DNA from: Brachyspira pilosicoli | GTDB lineage: Bacteria > Spirochaetota > Brachyspiria > Brachyspirales > Brachyspiraceae | Length of the DNA: 64,000 bases | Assembly: GCF_008016535.1 (NCBI RefSeq) | Contig: NZ_SAXY01000032.1 | Span: 1 to 64,000, forward strand | Reading direction: 5' to 3' | In this document: positions 25,748-34,912 of the stretch, in pieces | Layout: the number at the start of each line of letters is the position of its first letter | Position numbering within the stretch: position 1 is the first letter of the stretch | Made by a program: the position numbers and the translations under genes | Notes under the pieces: model-generated | Databases searched by the model: none | The model's input: the letters and a program-made list of their open reading frames with translations, nothing else | Told to the model about the DNA's origin: nothing

Positions 25748-27715
25748 TCATTTTTTATGTATAACTTTTTTTATTACAAAATGAAAAATTACAGCACTAG
25801 ATATACTTAAAGAAGTAACTATGTGAGATACAAAAGAATTAAATTCAACAGTTAATACTTTTTTTAAAAAATAAGAAGCTATAGATATAAAAATTGCAAT
25901 AATATAACCAACAAATATTTTGAAATTATCAGATTTTCTTATATTTTCATCTTTTATTCTTTCTATTTCATCTTTTAATACTTTTATATTATCATTATAC
26001 AATTCAGTTTCTGTTTCTTTTTCTTTCTTACTTTCTTCTTTTATTCTTTCTATTTCATCTTTTAATACTTTTATATTATCATTATACAATTTAGTTTCTG
26101 TTTCTTTTTCTTTCTTACTTTCTTCTTTTATTCTGTTTATTTCATTTTCTAAATTTTTTATATTTTTTTCATATTTAATATTTTTTTCTTTTAATTCTTC
26201 TAATTCATCATTTTGTCTTTTAATTTTTTCAACTATTTCATTAGGATCCATATTTATAAGATTAGACCAATTATCCACATCGGCAGCATATGCTAGTAAG
26301 AGTTTCTTATTTTCTTCACTTATATTTTGATTATTTATTATATCATTGAATTTGACAATAAGTTCATTTGACATAATATTATTACAATATTCAAATATTA
26401 TTGTTCTAAAAATTTCTGTGTTTATATTTATATTAGATAAAACATTATCTAATATAATAATTCTAAAAAACTGTTTAATCCACATTATATTAGAGTATGT
26501 ACATTCATTTTGTTTATAAGGTAATGATATTAAGATAGCTTTTTGATATGTTAAAAATATTTCTTTTATACTTCCTAATTGACTATTTAGGTTTTTTTTA
26601 ATTTCTTCTTCATAATATTTAATTATTATATAATCATAGTTAGTTTGTTCTTCAGATGGTCTGATTTCTATTTCTCCACTATCAAATAATGTATTTTTAT
26701 ATATATCATTTCTAACACTAGATATCGTATTATATATAGCATCTTGATAATCTACTTTGATTCCTAGTTCATCATTATTAACTATTATATTATATTCTTT
26801 TAATCTTAATATTATATTTTCTTTTATTAGAGGTGTAGGAATATCATTAATATTTAAATATTTATTATTTGGATCTAAATATTTTAAATAATAATAAAAT
26901 GTACCCATAATTATATTTTTATGATTTGCTAAAGCCTTCTTATATTTTTTTATAGCTGTATATATAATTTCCAATGTTTCTTTATGAACTTTAATAATAA
27001 ATCCATCTTTTTGTAAATGTTGTAATATTAAAATTGAACTCTTATGTCTAATATTATTGCACCAACCTAAAATATTACCTACAAATATATTATCAAGATA
27101 TATAACAGGAAATTCTTTATTTTTATCTTTATTATGCGATATAGCTTTTATTATAGCTATTCCATGCATTATATGTTCTATTACATAAAAATATTTTTCT
27201 TCATTTAAAGTTCTTAATTCTTCTATTAGAATAGCTATTTCTAAATCTATATCCGTAAGACTGTTATTAGTATCATTATCATCTAATAGGTTATTAAAAA
27301 AATTATAAAAAATTTCGTTGAAATTAATTGTATTAATATTCTTTAAATTATTTTTAGTTGCAATATGCAATGAATGATCTTTTAAATTATTCCATAAGTC
27401 TTGACTTTCAATAATATATGTATTTAATTTGTAAATTTCACTATCTAAAGTTAATCTATATGCATCTTGATATTCATCATACATTATAATATTATCATTT
27501 TTAAAATATTCTAAAAAGCTATCAATTATATCTACATCAATGTTGAAATTTTGAAAAAATAACATTACTTCATTTCTTTTATGATAATTTTTATCAATTA
27601 AAATATAACTTATTAATGGTTCTAATAATAAAAAATGACTTTTTAGTTTAAGATCTTTTTTATTAAAAAAATTAGATATAACCAACATCAAAATTATTTT
27701 TTCTCTAACATCCAT
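25748..27715 (-). CDS. Large coiled-coil protein with C-terminal membrane hairpin, unknown function
   Basis: 655 residues, no family recognised. The first 470 residues are helical, soluble and free of signal peptide. From about 480 to 595 there is a Lys/Glu-rich coiled coil containing a 29-residue unit repeated twice (RIKEESKKEKETET then LYNDNIKVLKDEIE). Two hydrophobic segments follow, FKIFVGYIIAIFISIASYFL (about 605-624) and HIVTSLSISSAVIFHFVI (about 632-650), so the C-terminus should insert in the membrane with the bulk in the cytoplasm. AAAGGGAGT precedes the ATG. It lies between hicAB/DUF genes and restriction-modification and retron genes, which suggests a defence role, but this rests on neighbourhood only. 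Confidence 0.8.
   Translation of the reverse strand: MDVREKIILMLVISNFFNKKDLKLKSHFLLLEPLISYILIDKNYHKRNEVMLFFQNFNIDVDIIDSFLEYFKNDNIIMYDEYQDAYRLTLDSEIYKLNTYIIESQDLWNNLKDHSLHIATKNNLKNINTINFNEIFYNFFNNLLDDNDTNNSLTDIDLEIAILIEELRTLNEEKYFYVIEHIMHGIAIIKAISHNKDKNKEFPVIYLDNIFVGNILGWCNNIRHKSSILILQHLQKDGFIIKVHKETLEIIYTAIKKYKKALANHKNIIMGTFYYYLKYLDPNNKYLNINDIPTPLIKENIILRLKEYNIIVNNDELGIKVDYQDAIYNTISSVRNDIYKNTLFDSGEIEIRPSEEQTNYDYIIIKYYEEEIKKNLNSQLGSIKEIFLTYQKAILISLPYKQNECTYSNIMWIKQFFRIIILDNVLSNININTEIFRTIIFEYCNNIMSNELIVKFNDIINNQNISEENKKLLLAYAADVDNWSNLINMDPNEIVEKIKRQNDELEELKEKNIKYEKNIKNLENEINRIKEESKKEKETETKLYNDNIKVLKDEIERIKEESKKEKETETELYNDNIKVLKDEIERIKDENIRKSDNFKIFVGYIIAIFISIASYFLKKVLTVEFNSFVSHIVTSLSISSAVIFHFVIKKVIHKK
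25951..26134. repeat. Two tandem 87-bp units inside the coiled-coil gene
   Basis: The sequence from 25954 repeats with period exactly 87 at 26041, and the unit's first bases recur at 26128. The two units differ at about one base (a Glu/Lys codon). They encode two 29-residue coiled-coil repeats. Such identity suggests a recent duplication and allows copy-number change without frameshift. Confidence 0.88.
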
Positions 27716-27781
27716 ATCGACTCCCTTTATTTATATAATATAATATTGTTTAAAAAAATTACACAATTTATAGTTCCTTTT

Positions 27782-28330
27782 TTACTCCCCTTCTATAATC
27801 CTCTTTTCCTCATCATTTAAATTATAAATAGAAAACATCAAATTATCAAGTTGTTTTTCACAAGCTAAAATCTGCCTATTTATCATATTTAAAGAGTTAG
27901 GATTTTTTTCTGTATTAACCTTTTTATTAAGCTCAATGATGTTATCAACGAGAACAACTATTTTATCATGCACCTCCTTATGACTTGAGTTACTCAAATC
28001 AATAACAGGCATAGGAATTCTTGAAGTTACAGGATTATCAAAGTGCATTGTTCTAATCGCTAAACCAAAAATAAAAATATATACATACCAAGATATTAAT
28101 TTAGAATTCAAAATTGCTAATATAAATCTTGTATCCAAATTACTAATATTTTCAAGTTGATTTACTGTGTTTAATAAAATATATTCGTCTTTATTATCTA
28201 ATATACTTGAAGGCATAGCTATAATTTTTATATGTGGTGTAGGGTTCATTATATGAGCTACTATGTTCTGTACTAAAATATAATTATTTTTTATAAGACC
28301 TTTATCATTTACAATATATTTTTTCTCCAA
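27782..28330 (-). pseudogene. C-terminal fragment of a type IIG restriction-modification enzyme
   Basis: An open frame of 182 codons that aligns with the C-terminus of the intact enzyme at 30352-33312: KIVVLVDNIIELNKKVNTEK matches LVNLVDNIIDLNKKLSYEK, and NLNDEEKRIIEGE matches GLSEEEIGIIEGN. It covers the end of the target-recognition (TaqI-C-like) domain only. The methyltransferase and nuclease parts are missing; the frame stops at the edge of repeat R2 (TAG, then TTG at 28330). It is the tail of a second, different enzyme, removed by an event at the repeat. Confidence 0.85.
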
Positions 28331-28417
28331 CTACTCGCCGTAGGGGCTTTCCGCACGTCATAGTTTTATAGCGTATAGTATGTACTAGTGTGCGGTTCAT
28401 TATCGCATATTAGGCAA
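28330..28417. repeat. 88-bp direct repeat R2
   Basis: Second copy of R1 (ACTACTCGCCGTAGGGGC ... TCGCATATTAGGCAA), same orientation. It abuts the broken end of the restriction-modification fragment and precedes the retron RT 3' end by 44 bp. Together R1 and R2 bracket 2.6 kb containing the coiled-coil gene and the fragment. Confidence 0.85.
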
Positions 28418-28461
28418 AAAATTAATTAACAATTCAATAGTAAAATAAATACGAAACAAAA

Positions 28462-30114
28462 TTATTTATTTTTATAATCTATATTTATTTCGTTAATAAT
28501 ATCAAATATCTTTTTAAAATTAATAAATTCAGATTCTGCTAATTTTCTAACAATATGAATAGCAAATTTATTTTTACTTAAACCTTTTTCACCTATTTTA
28601 TAAAATATTTTTTTATCTTTATTTTGTATATCTAACTCTAATTTATGACCTTTAAAAGGAGTATTTAAAACTTCATCAGAAAAATAATACTCTATTGATA
28701 TATATTTTTTATCTGGTAATTCTGGTATTGGAAAATAATATACATTTGGTTCTAAAAATAGATATTGTGCATTTTTTTGTTCAAAGTCATTAACAAATTT
28801 TTTATTATCTCTATCAAAAATAATTATAATAGGATTTTTAGGTTTAACTAATTTTGACCTTTTCAAAAACATATTAATTCTATCTAAGAATTTTGTTTCT
28901 TTAAACCTTGATAATAATTGATTTAATGAACCTTCACCAGAATTTTTTTGAGAATTAGTTCTTGAGAATGGATTTTTAGTTATTATTTTTAATTTAAACT
29001 TATATTCTGATTTAAAATATTTAAATGCTGATTTTATGTATATTTTATCTGTTATTCCTTCAACTAAAATAGTAATATTATTGTTATTAATAAAGTTGTC
29101 AAAACAAAAAAAATTTTCTAACATTTTCAATGATAAATCTCTATTATTTTCTATATTAATCTTTCTAATTTGATGAATAAATGCTATTCTACCTTCAACA
29201 ATTTTTCTTCTTGAAATATAGTCATCTGAGCTAGGATATAATACTAAATGGTCTAGCATTGCTCTAGTTGCTCTTATATACGAACGTTTTATGTTTACTT
29301 TTTTATTAGTAATTAATCCTGTAACCTCTTGTCTAGATGTTTTATATTGCATCCTGATTTTTTCAAAATTTATATCAAAATGATTATTATTAATTACTTC
29401 TATAATTTTATTACCTAAAAACCATTTTTCTTCATATTCATCAAAATAAGCTATTCCTTTTGGAAATTCTCTTAAATTCGTAGATATAGTAATATCATCA
29501 GCATATCTTGTATAAGTAAATCTATATTTTTTTGACAATGAAAATAAATACTTATCTAAACTTAATGCAAGCAAATTTGATATTATCGGAGAACATGGGC
29601 TACCTTGTGGCAATTGATTATTATGACATGCTATTTGTGCTATTAATGTTGCTATATCTTCATTTAACTGAAAATATTTATTTTTTATAAAAAATCCTCT
29701 TACTCTTCCAAAATTTATACTAGGAAAAAAATCTTTTAAATCTATATTCAAAACATATCTTTTATTTTTATGATATTGAGAATTAGTTATAATTGATTTT
29801 TTTCTTATAAATCCATGAGCTAATCTTTTATTAAAATTATTATGCGTAATAGCTATATAACACATATCAAGATTTTTTTTTAAATTGTGTTGGATTCTCT
29901 TTAAATGTTCATTTGGAGCAGATATGTTTCTCATACTGCCATTTTTTTTAGGAATTGTAAATTCGTTATACAATGGTTCTTTATTTATGAGTAAAATATA
30001 ATATATAGTTTTTAATCTGATATCCAACCAATCAGAAAAATCTTTTTTTGATTTACAATTTACTAATTCTTCTAATTTTTTTACAGCTCTTTCAATTTCT
30101 TCTTTTTTATACAT
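28462..30114 (-). CDS. Retron reverse transcriptase with C-terminal TOPRIM domain
   Basis: 550 residues from the ATG at 30114. A longer frame to 30168 would run into the a2 arm of the retron RNA, so I do not use it. The RT domain spans about 1-320: NSQYH at 111-115 (retron motif X, usually NAxxH), catalytic IDLKDFF (124-130), LPQGSPCSP (168-176), YADD (204-207) and the retron-specific VTG (264-266). A TOPRIM domain follows: LVEGITD (Glu352) and IIIFDRDNK (Asp434, Asp436). The RT would make msDNA from the RNA at 30134-30274, and the TOPRIM part is the presumed effector nuclease. Retron Ec67 (Eco2) has the same fusion as I recall. Confidence 0.93.
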   Translation of the reverse strand: MYKKEEIERAVKKLEELVNCKSKKDFSDWLDIRLKTIYYILLINKEPLYNEFTIPKKNGSMRNISAPNEHLKRIQHNLKKNLDMCYIAITHNNFNKRLAHGFIRKKSIITNSQYHKNKRYVLNIDLKDFFPSINFGRVRGFFIKNKYFQLNEDIATLIAQIACHNNQLPQGSPCSPIISNLLALSLDKYLFSLSKKYRFTYTRYADDITISTNLREFPKGIAYFDEYEEKWFLGNKIIEVINNNHFDINFEKIRMQYKTSRQEVTGLITNKKVNIKRSYIRATRAMLDHLVLYPSSDDYISRRKIVEGRIAFIHQIRKINIENNRDLSLKMLENFFCFDNFINNNNITILVEGITDKIYIKSAFKYFKSEYKFKLKIITKNPFSRTNSQKNSGEGSLNQLLSRFKETKFLDRINMFLKRSKLVKPKNPIIIIFDRDNKKFVNDFEQKNAQYLFLEPNVYYFPIPELPDKKYISIEYYFSDEVLNTPFKGHKLELDIQNKDKKIFYKIGEKGLSKNKFAIHIVRKLAESEFINFKKIFDIINEINIDYKNK

Positions 30115-30133
30115 ATTTTCAAATATTAAAAAC

Positions 30134-30274
30134 AAGCTTACAGATACTCTTAAGTAAAACCGCACCAAGCTTGGTGCAAAAAAATAAACAGATATATAGC
30201 TATATACTGAAAAACTCTTGCTATAATAAATCTTCTCATGCGAAATGCAACATGAAATATCTATCTGTAAGCTT
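30134..30274 (-). ncRNA. Retron msr-msd RNA
   Basis: A 13-bp perfect inverted repeat, TATCTGTAAGCTT (30262-30274) and AAGCTTACAGATA (30134-30146), has the layout of retron a1 and a2. Reading 5' to 3' on the minus strand: a1; a hairpin with stem TTTCATG/CATGAGA; AGCAAGAG; a hairpin CAGTATATAG/CTATATATCTG; a perfect palindrome GCACCAAGCTTGGTGC (30162-30177); a2. It ends 20 bp before the RT start codon, the standard order msr-msd-RT. The boundary between msr and msd and the branching G were not assigned. Confidence 0.85.
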
Positions 30275-30279
30275 TTTAT

Positions 30280-30307
30280 ATTCTACAATTTTAATAATAT
30301 AATTCAA
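30280..30307 (-). promoter_or_regulatory. Candidate promoter of the retron RNA
   Basis: On the minus strand, TTGAAT (30302-30307) and TAGAAT (30280-30285) are separated by 16 bp. Transcription would start at or next to the first base of a1, as expected for a retron RNA. The match is reasonable but the region is AT-rich. Confidence 0.5.
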
Positions 30308-30351
30308 GTATTTTTCATAAAAAAATATAATATAAAATATACATTTTTAAT

Positions 30352-33312
30352 TTAATTACCTTCTATAATTCCTATTTCCTCCTCACTAAGCCCATACAAA
30401 GAATAAACAATTTTATCAATAGCAGCATCAACAGCTTGTATTCGAGTATTAAGCATTTCTATAGTGTTAGGGTTCTTTTCGTAGGATAATTTTTTGTTTA
30501 AATCGATGATATTGTCAACAAGATTAACTAATTTATTTTCAGTATCCTTATCAGGCTCTGGAATTGGAAACGGTTCTATAGCATCCTTTCTATATTGAAA
30601 ACCTGCACTACCTAATTGTATATTAGAATAAAAATTATAAAAAATATAAAAACCTGCTTTTGAAGATAATACAGACATAATATATTTTAAATGTTCGCCT
30701 GTCATAATAAAATTTGTTTTGTCAGGAATAAAATTTTCTTCATCATAATAAAAATTAGCTGATGTCGTGGTTTCTGGATAAATTAATTTCGGCTTGTCAA
30801 AATCTAATAAATAAGCACAATTTCTTAAATTATAAGGAGTATCTCCTTTATCTTGTCTTTTTTCTAATTGTTTATAATATTTATCCAAATGTTTTTTTAT
30901 AGCTGGATAATCCTTTACGTCTATAGGTGATATATCTTTATTTTTTACTCCATTATGAATATTAATTAAATATAAATTATGGAAATTACAAATATATCTT
31001 TTTATATCTCTACCTCTAACTAATTTTCTAATAATTTCTGAACTTTTTTCATCTTCATTTATAAGATTATTTTTTGTTTCTTCATCAATAATAAATGCTT
31101 CATTAAATCCTGTTTTTATACCATAATTAATTTGCACACCCCAATCTTTTAAAGGTTTATGTTTAATTATTTTTTCAAAAATACTATTTTCAACATTATT
31201 CATTATTACCCATTCTTTATCATGATTGGCTATAACTATATCATTTTTAAATTCTAAATCTTTAAGATTTACTAAATCATCATAAAATTTTAAAGCCTTA
31301 AACTCTCTTGGTTCATTAATTTTTATTTCACCGTCATTTTTTGAATATAATATTATGCTCGTATCAACTGTAGCTCCTTTAAATCTTCCTGCTCCCAAAT
31401 CTACAACACCATTAACATTTGCATTCCTATAAAAATAATCTCTTGTAATTGCACCATATCCCGCACGCATCCACTTATTAGAAGTTATCATTCCAACAAT
31501 TCCGCCAATTTTTAATACATCTAAACTTTTTTCAAAAAATAACTGATAAATGTCGCCTGTTAAAACATAATTTTTATAATTAGCTTCTTTGTAACCTTCT
31601 TTAAGTTCTTTTTCCATACCTTGAATTTGAACATACGGAGGATTGCCAATAACAACATCAAATCCGCCTGATTTCATTATGTCCCTAAATTTTAAATTCC
31701 AATCAAAGCAGTTAATTTTATATAAAGTGTCATCGTCCAAATCTAAATGACTTTCATAAAAATCATTGCCTATCAAACTGTTTCCGCACTTGATGTTGTC
31801 ATCCAATGACGGTAAAGCCCGCTCATTAAATAAATCCTGATTGTTCTGTATTGACGCTGGGCTCTCACCCTCCAAACATTTCATTAGCAGCGATAATTTC
31901 GTTACCTCTGCCGCATTGCTGTCTATATCTACACCAAATATGTTGTTGCGTAATATCTGCTTCTTTATCCAAATTGTTAAATCCCCATTCTCCTTTATTA
32001 CATCTTCTTTCACCCCCTTAAACTTCGCCCTGTCCTTTATCTTGTTGTAATATTCTATATGATAATTAAGTAAATATTTATACGCCCCAAGTAAAAAACT
32101 TCCGCTTCCGCAAGCGGGGTCTAATATCTTTATATTGGCTATCTCCTCTGGCTTTTTGCCCTTTATAGCTTCTCCAACCGTATTTTTTACTATATAATCA
32201 ACTATATACTCAGGCGTATAATAAACCCCTCCTGCCTTACGCACCTCTGGTTTTAATTCTATCTTCGCACTGTGATTTTTGCCGATTGTGATAGTTTTGC
32301 CCAAAAACTGCTCATAAGCATTCCCTATTATCTCAACCGATATCACAGAAAACTCATAAGGACTCAAAGGATAATAAAGCTCATTAATAATCTCTTTTAT
32401 CACCTTATTATCAATCACAATACTGCTGCTAATACTGTCTTTAGAGAAATCAAACAGCCCTGAATTATACCTACCGTCTGCATGTTCAAAAACTCTTAAA
32501 AGGTTGCTGTAAAAATTGTCATTTTTGTTTTGGCAAGTTTTTTTCAAATCACCATACTCCTCAATGCCTCTGTCTTCCGCCGCCCTCAAAAATATAATCC
32601 TGTCAATAATCTGCTGAACTGCATAATTTAAATCGCGTACAGATAAATCTTTGTTTAATTTAGATATATTAGAAGCGAGTTTAGTACGAAGATTGTCAAG
32701 GGTGCTTAAGAAATCAATATCAACGCTTTCAGTACCTTTTTTGTTAGAAGTCCCTGCTATATACTTTTCAAGCGAACCCTGTTCAATTCTATCTTTATTG
32801 AGTATCTCATAGAGAAAATCAAACCTTTTTAAATAATCCTCAAAATGAATATACTCAATTCTTGCAGTAGAGGCCTTATCATTAACATTAGGTTTTCTAG
32901 TGCAGTCATAAACGGCAAGCTCTTCAAAATCTGTGAGAAAACTAATCCCGAGCTTTGCACTCCAGCCGTATCTTCTAAGCTGAAAAGCAGGCAAACTGTC
33001 ATCTTTGAGATTAACACCGGGCTTTTTCGCCTCCACAAAGAAAACCCTACTCCCCCCAATACGAAATGCATAATCAGGAGCTTTAGTTTCTTTACCAACT
33101 TTAACTTTATCCTCATGAATTACATCTCTGTAGGTCTGCGATTTCCCTGCCTTGTTAGACACATCCCAGCCAAACGCCTCAAAGAACGGATCCAAAAAAT
33201 CCCTTCTAGTCTCCGTTTCATTATAATTTTTGTTAGTATATTGTTCTCTGTTATTTCTAAACTTAATAACAAGCTCTTCAACTTTTTTATAAACTTCATC
33301 TTTGCTATACAT
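30352..33312 (-). CDS. Type IIG restriction-modification enzyme (Eco57I-like)
   Basis: 986 residues from the ATG at 33312, chosen because GGGAG lies upstream (a TTG 15 bp earlier is the alternative). One chain contains an N-terminal PD-(D/E)xK nuclease (Asp80, then VEAKK with Glu94 and Lys96), an N6-adenine methyltransferase with LDPACGSGSF (SAM site, about 400) and catalytic NPPYVQ (about 560), and a C-terminal target-recognition domain of the TaqI-C type. It cuts and methylates DNA from one polypeptide. It sits immediately upstream of the retron RNA. Its N-terminal half is visibly richer in GC than the surrounding genes, a sign of transfer. Confidence 0.92.
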   Translation of the reverse strand: MYSKDEVYKKVEELVIKFRNNREQYTNKNYNETETRRDFLDPFFEAFGWDVSNKAGKSQTYRDVIHEDKVKVGKETKAPDYAFRIGGSRVFFVEAKKPGVNLKDDSLPAFQLRRYGWSAKLGISFLTDFEELAVYDCTRKPNVNDKASTARIEYIHFEDYLKRFDFLYEILNKDRIEQGSLEKYIAGTSNKKGTESVDIDFLSTLDNLRTKLASNISKLNKDLSVRDLNYAVQQIIDRIIFLRAAEDRGIEEYGDLKKTCQNKNDNFYSNLLRVFEHADGRYNSGLFDFSKDSISSSIVIDNKVIKEIINELYYPLSPYEFSVISVEIIGNAYEQFLGKTITIGKNHSAKIELKPEVRKAGGVYYTPEYIVDYIVKNTVGEAIKGKKPEEIANIKILDPACGSGSFLLGAYKYLLNYHIEYYNKIKDRAKFKGVKEDVIKENGDLTIWIKKQILRNNIFGVDIDSNAAEVTKLSLLMKCLEGESPASIQNNQDLFNERALPSLDDNIKCGNSLIGNDFYESHLDLDDDTLYKINCFDWNLKFRDIMKSGGFDVVIGNPPYVQIQGMEKELKEGYKEANYKNYVLTGDIYQLFFEKSLDVLKIGGIVGMITSNKWMRAGYGAITRDYFYRNANVNGVVDLGAGRFKGATVDTSIILYSKNDGEIKINEPREFKALKFYDDLVNLKDLEFKNDIVIANHDKEWVIMNNVENSIFEKIIKHKPLKDWGVQINYGIKTGFNEAFIIDEETKNNLINEDEKSSEIIRKLVRGRDIKRYICNFHNLYLINIHNGVKNKDISPIDVKDYPAIKKHLDKYYKQLEKRQDKGDTPYNLRNCAYLLDFDKPKLIYPETTTSANFYYDEENFIPDKTNFIMTGEHLKYIMSVLSSKAGFYIFYNFYSNIQLGSAGFQYRKDAIEPFPIPEPDKDTENKLVNLVDNIIDLNKKLSYEKNPNTIEMLNTRIQAVDAAIDKIVYSLYGLSEEEIGIIEGN

Positions 33313-33504
33313 AAAACAATCTCCCAATTAGTTATATAAGAAAACATTAATCAAAAAAACATTGATTATAAAAAACAATTTTGTTATTTTTACATAGTAT
33401 AAGTAATTTTTTTTAATTATTCAATGAAATATAGAATTTTTTATTTATCATTTTTCAGAAAAAAGACTATACTACTAATAACTATATTATAAAACTACAA
33501 CAAA

Positions 33505-33537
33505 CAAAAAAGGACAGCCATTACAGCCACCCTTTTC
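33505..33537 (-). terminator. Probable terminator of the 33571-34491 lipoprotein gene
   Basis: On the minus strand an AAAAGGG...CCTTTTTT hairpin with inner GGCTGT repeats ends in a T-run, about 35 bp after the stop codon. The stem is imperfect. Confidence 0.6.
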
Positions 33538-33570
33538 AATTTAATACATTATAATTTATAAATTTATTAC

Positions 33571-34491
33571 TTATCTTATTTTAGCTTTAACCTTTTCATA
33601 ATCTAATATATCTTCATCCATAAGTTTTTCTAAGTTAGCTATTCTCTTATCCCCATATTGAACATGCTCAACATTATAAAATTTTTCATGTTCTTCATCT
33701 TCAAGAGAATGATTTAACTCATTCCATTCTTTTTCAATTTTATTATTATAAAATATCCAAATAGGTCTTCTACTACCATATTCTTTATCTTTAGCTTGAA
33801 TTGTCAATTCTCTAACCATATCTACATAATCCACCATATGTGTTCCAAATACTTTATCATATTCTTTCATTTTAGAATACCATGGAAAATCTTTTTCTTC
33901 TTTACTAATTATCTCAAAATATTCATTCATTTCTGAATTAATAACTTTTTCTCTTTCATCTGTAAACGTATTACCAATAGTAGTAATTAATGCATGAGCA
34001 TACATAACTTTTATTAGATAATAAGGAACTAAAAAATCAGATTTTACTAAATTATTTTTTATACCTTTATGTTCATCTAACATTTTAAACATATACATAA
34101 AAGCTTTTATAGCATTATAATCTAGTAAGTCATTTTCTATAGTTATTGCTTTCATAAATGTTGTAACTACCCCATTAATGCTTCCTGTTCCATATTGATT
34201 TCCAGCAACTATATTTAATTCATAATTAAACTTATCAAATATGGAATCTACCATATAATAATCTCCACCATCCATATTATATGAAGGTAACCTAAAATCA
34301 AGCATCCTTCTACCATAATCATACATTTGTTCTTTTTCAAAACCATCATCCACTATAGCACCTTTATCTTTCAAATAAATAAAATCACTATATTCTGGTT
34401 CTACAATTTCATATTTTTCCCCACAAGAAATTATTGTAATAGTAAAAGTTATTAATAGAATAATTAAAGTAAATTGTTTGATATTTTTCAT
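33571..34491 (-). CDS. Lipoprotein of unknown function
   Basis: 306 residues. The N-terminus (hydrophobic core then TITIISCGEK) is a type II signal peptide with lipobox Cys at about residue 23. The mature part is acidic and helical, with many Tyr and Met (KAFMYMFKMLDEHKG near 135-150). No family recognised. Upstream lies a 481-bp gap holding a pentanucleotide microsatellite, 256 bp before the start codon, which may influence its expression. Confidence 0.75.
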   Translation of the reverse strand: MKNIKQFTLIILLITFTITIISCGEKYEIVEPEYSDFIYLKDKGAIVDDGFEKEQMYDYGRRMLDFRLPSYNMDGGDYYMVDSIFDKFNYELNIVAGNQYGTGSINGVVTTFMKAITIENDLLDYNAIKAFMYMFKMLDEHKGIKNNLVKSDFLVPYYLIKVMYAHALITTIGNTFTDEREKVINSEMNEYFEIISKEEKDFPWYSKMKEYDKVFGTHMVDYVDMVRELTIQAKDKEYGSRRPIWIFYNNKIEKEWNELNHSLEDEEHEKFYNVEHVQYGDKRIANLEKLMDEDILDYEKVKAKIR

Positions 34492-34746
34492 AATTTTCCC
34501 TCTACTTTGTATTATTATATACTATATTTTTATATATTCTAACTATATATTGTTTCCAAATACTTAATTAAAAATATTTTCTTAAGTAATGTATAAAAAC
34601 AAGAATAGTAATTATAATATGATTATATATTGAATTATTTTATATTATATAATATAGACAAGATTTTAACTATTTTCTTAAATTGATTAATAAGAAATAT
34701 AATAAACATATATTTAAGTAATTTAAAATAATTTCTAAGATGAATA

Positions 34747-34796
34747 GCTGTGCTGTGCTGTGCTGTGCTGTGCTGTGCTGTGCTGTGCTGTGCTGT
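34747..34796. repeat. (GCTGT)10 pentanucleotide microsatellite
   Basis: Ten perfect tandem copies of GCTGT, 50 bp, in otherwise very AT-rich DNA between ileS and a lipoprotein gene. On the minus strand the repeat reads ACAGC and sits inside a 39-codon frame (34735-34854) whose reading frame past the tract changes with each unit gained or lost. The rest of the gap 34492-34972 holds the ileS terminator and nothing else I recognise. Confidence 0.95.
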
Positions 34797-34912
34797 TATA
34801 CATAAAATATACCTCTATAATAACTATATGGTATAATACATCAAAATTAAACATTTTGCAACTAAATATATAATAAAAATTAATAGTAAAACATTATAAA
34901 ATATGAATAAAG

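Noticed and set aside
25951-26134. Tandem repeat as a CRISPR-like array
   Set aside because: The units are coding, directly adjacent, without spacers, and in frame with the coiled coil.
30115-30168. Longer N-terminus for the retron RT
   Set aside because: These 18 codons would cover the a2 arm and part of the msd palindrome of the retron RNA; the ATG at 30114 gives a normal RT start.
32829-33339. Several overlapping frames on both strands inside the restriction gene
   Set aside because: They are shadows of the GC-richer 5' part of the type IIG gene, without ribosome sites or recognisable domains.
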